Positions 63,267 through 64,000 of a DNA stretch of 64,000 nucleotides are shown piece after piece. The stretch is from Bradyrhizobium sp. LLZ17. GTDB lineage: Bacteria > Pseudomonadota > Alphaproteobacteria > Rhizobiales > Xanthobacteraceae. The DNA lies in contig NZ_CP165734.1 in the NCBI RefSeq assembly GCF_041200145.1, forward strand, positions 868,001 to 932,000, read 5' to 3'. The notes under the pieces were generated by a model, which was not told the origin of the DNA, did no database searches, and saw only the letters and a program-made list of their open reading frames with translations. A program made the position numbers and the translations under genes. Every line of letters begins with the position of its first letter. Position 1 is the stretch's first letter.

Positions 63267-64000
63267 CTACACCGCCCGCGCGTCGTACGCGTACATGAAC
63301 TCCATGCTCTTGGAGCCCAGCGGCAACAGCCATTTCATCATCTGATTTCGCACCCAGGCGCCGGTGGCGCTGAATTCGCGCTTGCCGTTGCCGTTGCGGC
63401 GGGCCAAGGCGACGATCTTTTCCGCGCGCGGGCGCCGCTCTGCCTCGAAGGCCTGGAAGGTGGCGCTGAGCTCCTGGCCATCCTGCATCAGACGGGCAAG
63501 CCGCATCGCATCCTCGAGCGCGAGCGAGGCGCCCTGGCCGGCGTGGGGGCTGGTCGCATGCGCGGCATCGCCAATCAGCAGCGAACGCTTGCGCGACCAG
63601 GTCGGCAACGTGGCGACGTCGAGCGTATCGGTGACCACGATGGTCTCGGCGGCCTCGATGATCGCGGGGATCGGATCGTGCCAGCTATGGTGGAAGCTGC
63701 GCAGATGCTGCTTCAGCGTCCGCTCATCGAGCGCGCGGAACATCGCGGCGTCCATGCCGTGGGCGGGCTGCGTGCTCCACCACATCACACCGTCGCTGGG
63801 ATCGGGGCTGCAATAGCCGTAGCCGAAGAAGCCGCTCTGACCGAACGTGGTTTCGACGTGGCGGCCGACCGGCCTGCCGTCAAGAACCGAGTGCGGAACG
63901 AAACCGCCGAAGCCGATTAAGCCGGTGTTGAACGGCTGCGGCCCGTCCGGCACCACCTGGCGCCGCGCCACCGAGTGCACGCCGTCCGCGCCGATCAGGA
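63267..64000 (-). CDS. FAD-dependent monooxygenase (5' end outside window)
   Basis: The C-terminal 244 residues of a PHBH-type flavoprotein hydroxylase. LIGADGVHSVARR at the window edge is the DG motif binding FAD and NAD(P)H. LIGDAAHATSPHAGQGASLALEDAMRLA is the second FAD motif (GDxxH). An aromatic or related small substrate is likely. The N-terminal GxGxxG lies beyond base 64000. Confidence 0.9.
   Translation of the reverse strand, partial: LIGADGVHSVARRQVVPDGPQPFNTGLIGFGGFVPHSVLDGRPVGRHVETTFGQSGFFGYGYCSPDPSDGVMWWSTQPAHGMDAAMFRALDERTLKQHLRSFHHSWHDPIPAIIEAAETIVVTDTLDVATLPTWSRKRSLLIGDAAHATSPHAGQGASLALEDAMRLARLMQDGQELSATFQAFEAERRPRAEKIVALARRNGNGKREFSATGAWVRNQMMKWLLPLGSKSMEFMYAYDARAV

Overview
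The window is about 64 kb of high-GC alphaproteobacterial chromosome, most likely from Bradyrhizobium or a close relative in the Nitrobacteraceae. The signs are a Mg-type HemB, a GcrA cell-cycle regulator, LdtR, a Cbp3-like ubiquinol-cytochrome c chaperone, a Bradyrhizobium-style porin, the order nrdR-ribD-ribE-ribH-nusB-thiL-hppA, and many short palindromic intergenic repeats. No database search was possible; family names come from recognising motifs.

Backbone, left part (1-31.9 kb). The window opens with the tail of a GMC oxidoreductase. A metal/sulfur block follows: a YeeE/YedE transporter, a chrB-chrA chromate pair and a DmeF-like CDF exporter. Next come a metallo-beta-lactamase-fold lactonase with a frameshifted signal peptide, two MFS transporters, a class III nucleotide cyclase and a frameshifted mntH behind a Fur/Mur-like box. 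Housekeeping genes follow: bpt, an RDD protein, hemB, ldtR, glyA, nrdR, ribD, ribE, ribH, nusB, thiL, hppA. A frameshifted Bug-type binding protein precedes the envelope/lipid run bamE, Cbp3-like, yceD, plsX, fabH, ihfA, merR. This ends at tRNA-Pro(GGG).

Mobile region (31.9-47.5 kb). The 3' end of tRNA-Pro (31904-31948) is repeated exactly at 44010-44054. The repeats bound a 12.15-kb integrated element with a tyrosine integrase, an excisionase-like gene and phage-type genes (HNH, NinB, YqaJ exonuclease, NusG-like, DUF1515). It also carries HicAB, a DUF2806 protein, an IS3-family element inside a secreted caspase-like operon, and scraps of chromosomal genes (NrdJ tail, DUF4145 tail). Right after it lies a second, decayed element. 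This has a degenerate tRNA-Pro copy (44334-44408), a three-gene unit starting with a TIGR04255 protein, and a ruined C-terminal fragment of a related integrase. In both elements the passenger genes sit between the att site and the 3' end of int and converge on int, which suggests an exchangeable cargo slot. This is the most promising novelty here, possibly defence related, but that function is inference.

Backbone, right part (47.5-64 kb). After an IS remnant and a decayed DJ-1/PfpI gene come a TetR regulator divergent from an HSL-type hydrolase, a DapA-family lyase, an SDR, an alpha/beta-hydrolase-fold protein, a MarR regulator and a major porin with its terminator. Beyond these are a candidate small RNA, gcrA, an acetamidase/formamidase, a YdcF protein with a probable CTG start, a DUF169 protein cut by an in-frame stop, and two tandem saccharopine-dehydrogenase-like paralogues, the second with a tail read from repeats. 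The window ends in an FAD monooxygenase.

Several chromosomal genes carry single-base frameshifts (near 5300, 11013, 25872 and 48087) and one a nonsense codon (60342). These may be real decay or assembly errors.
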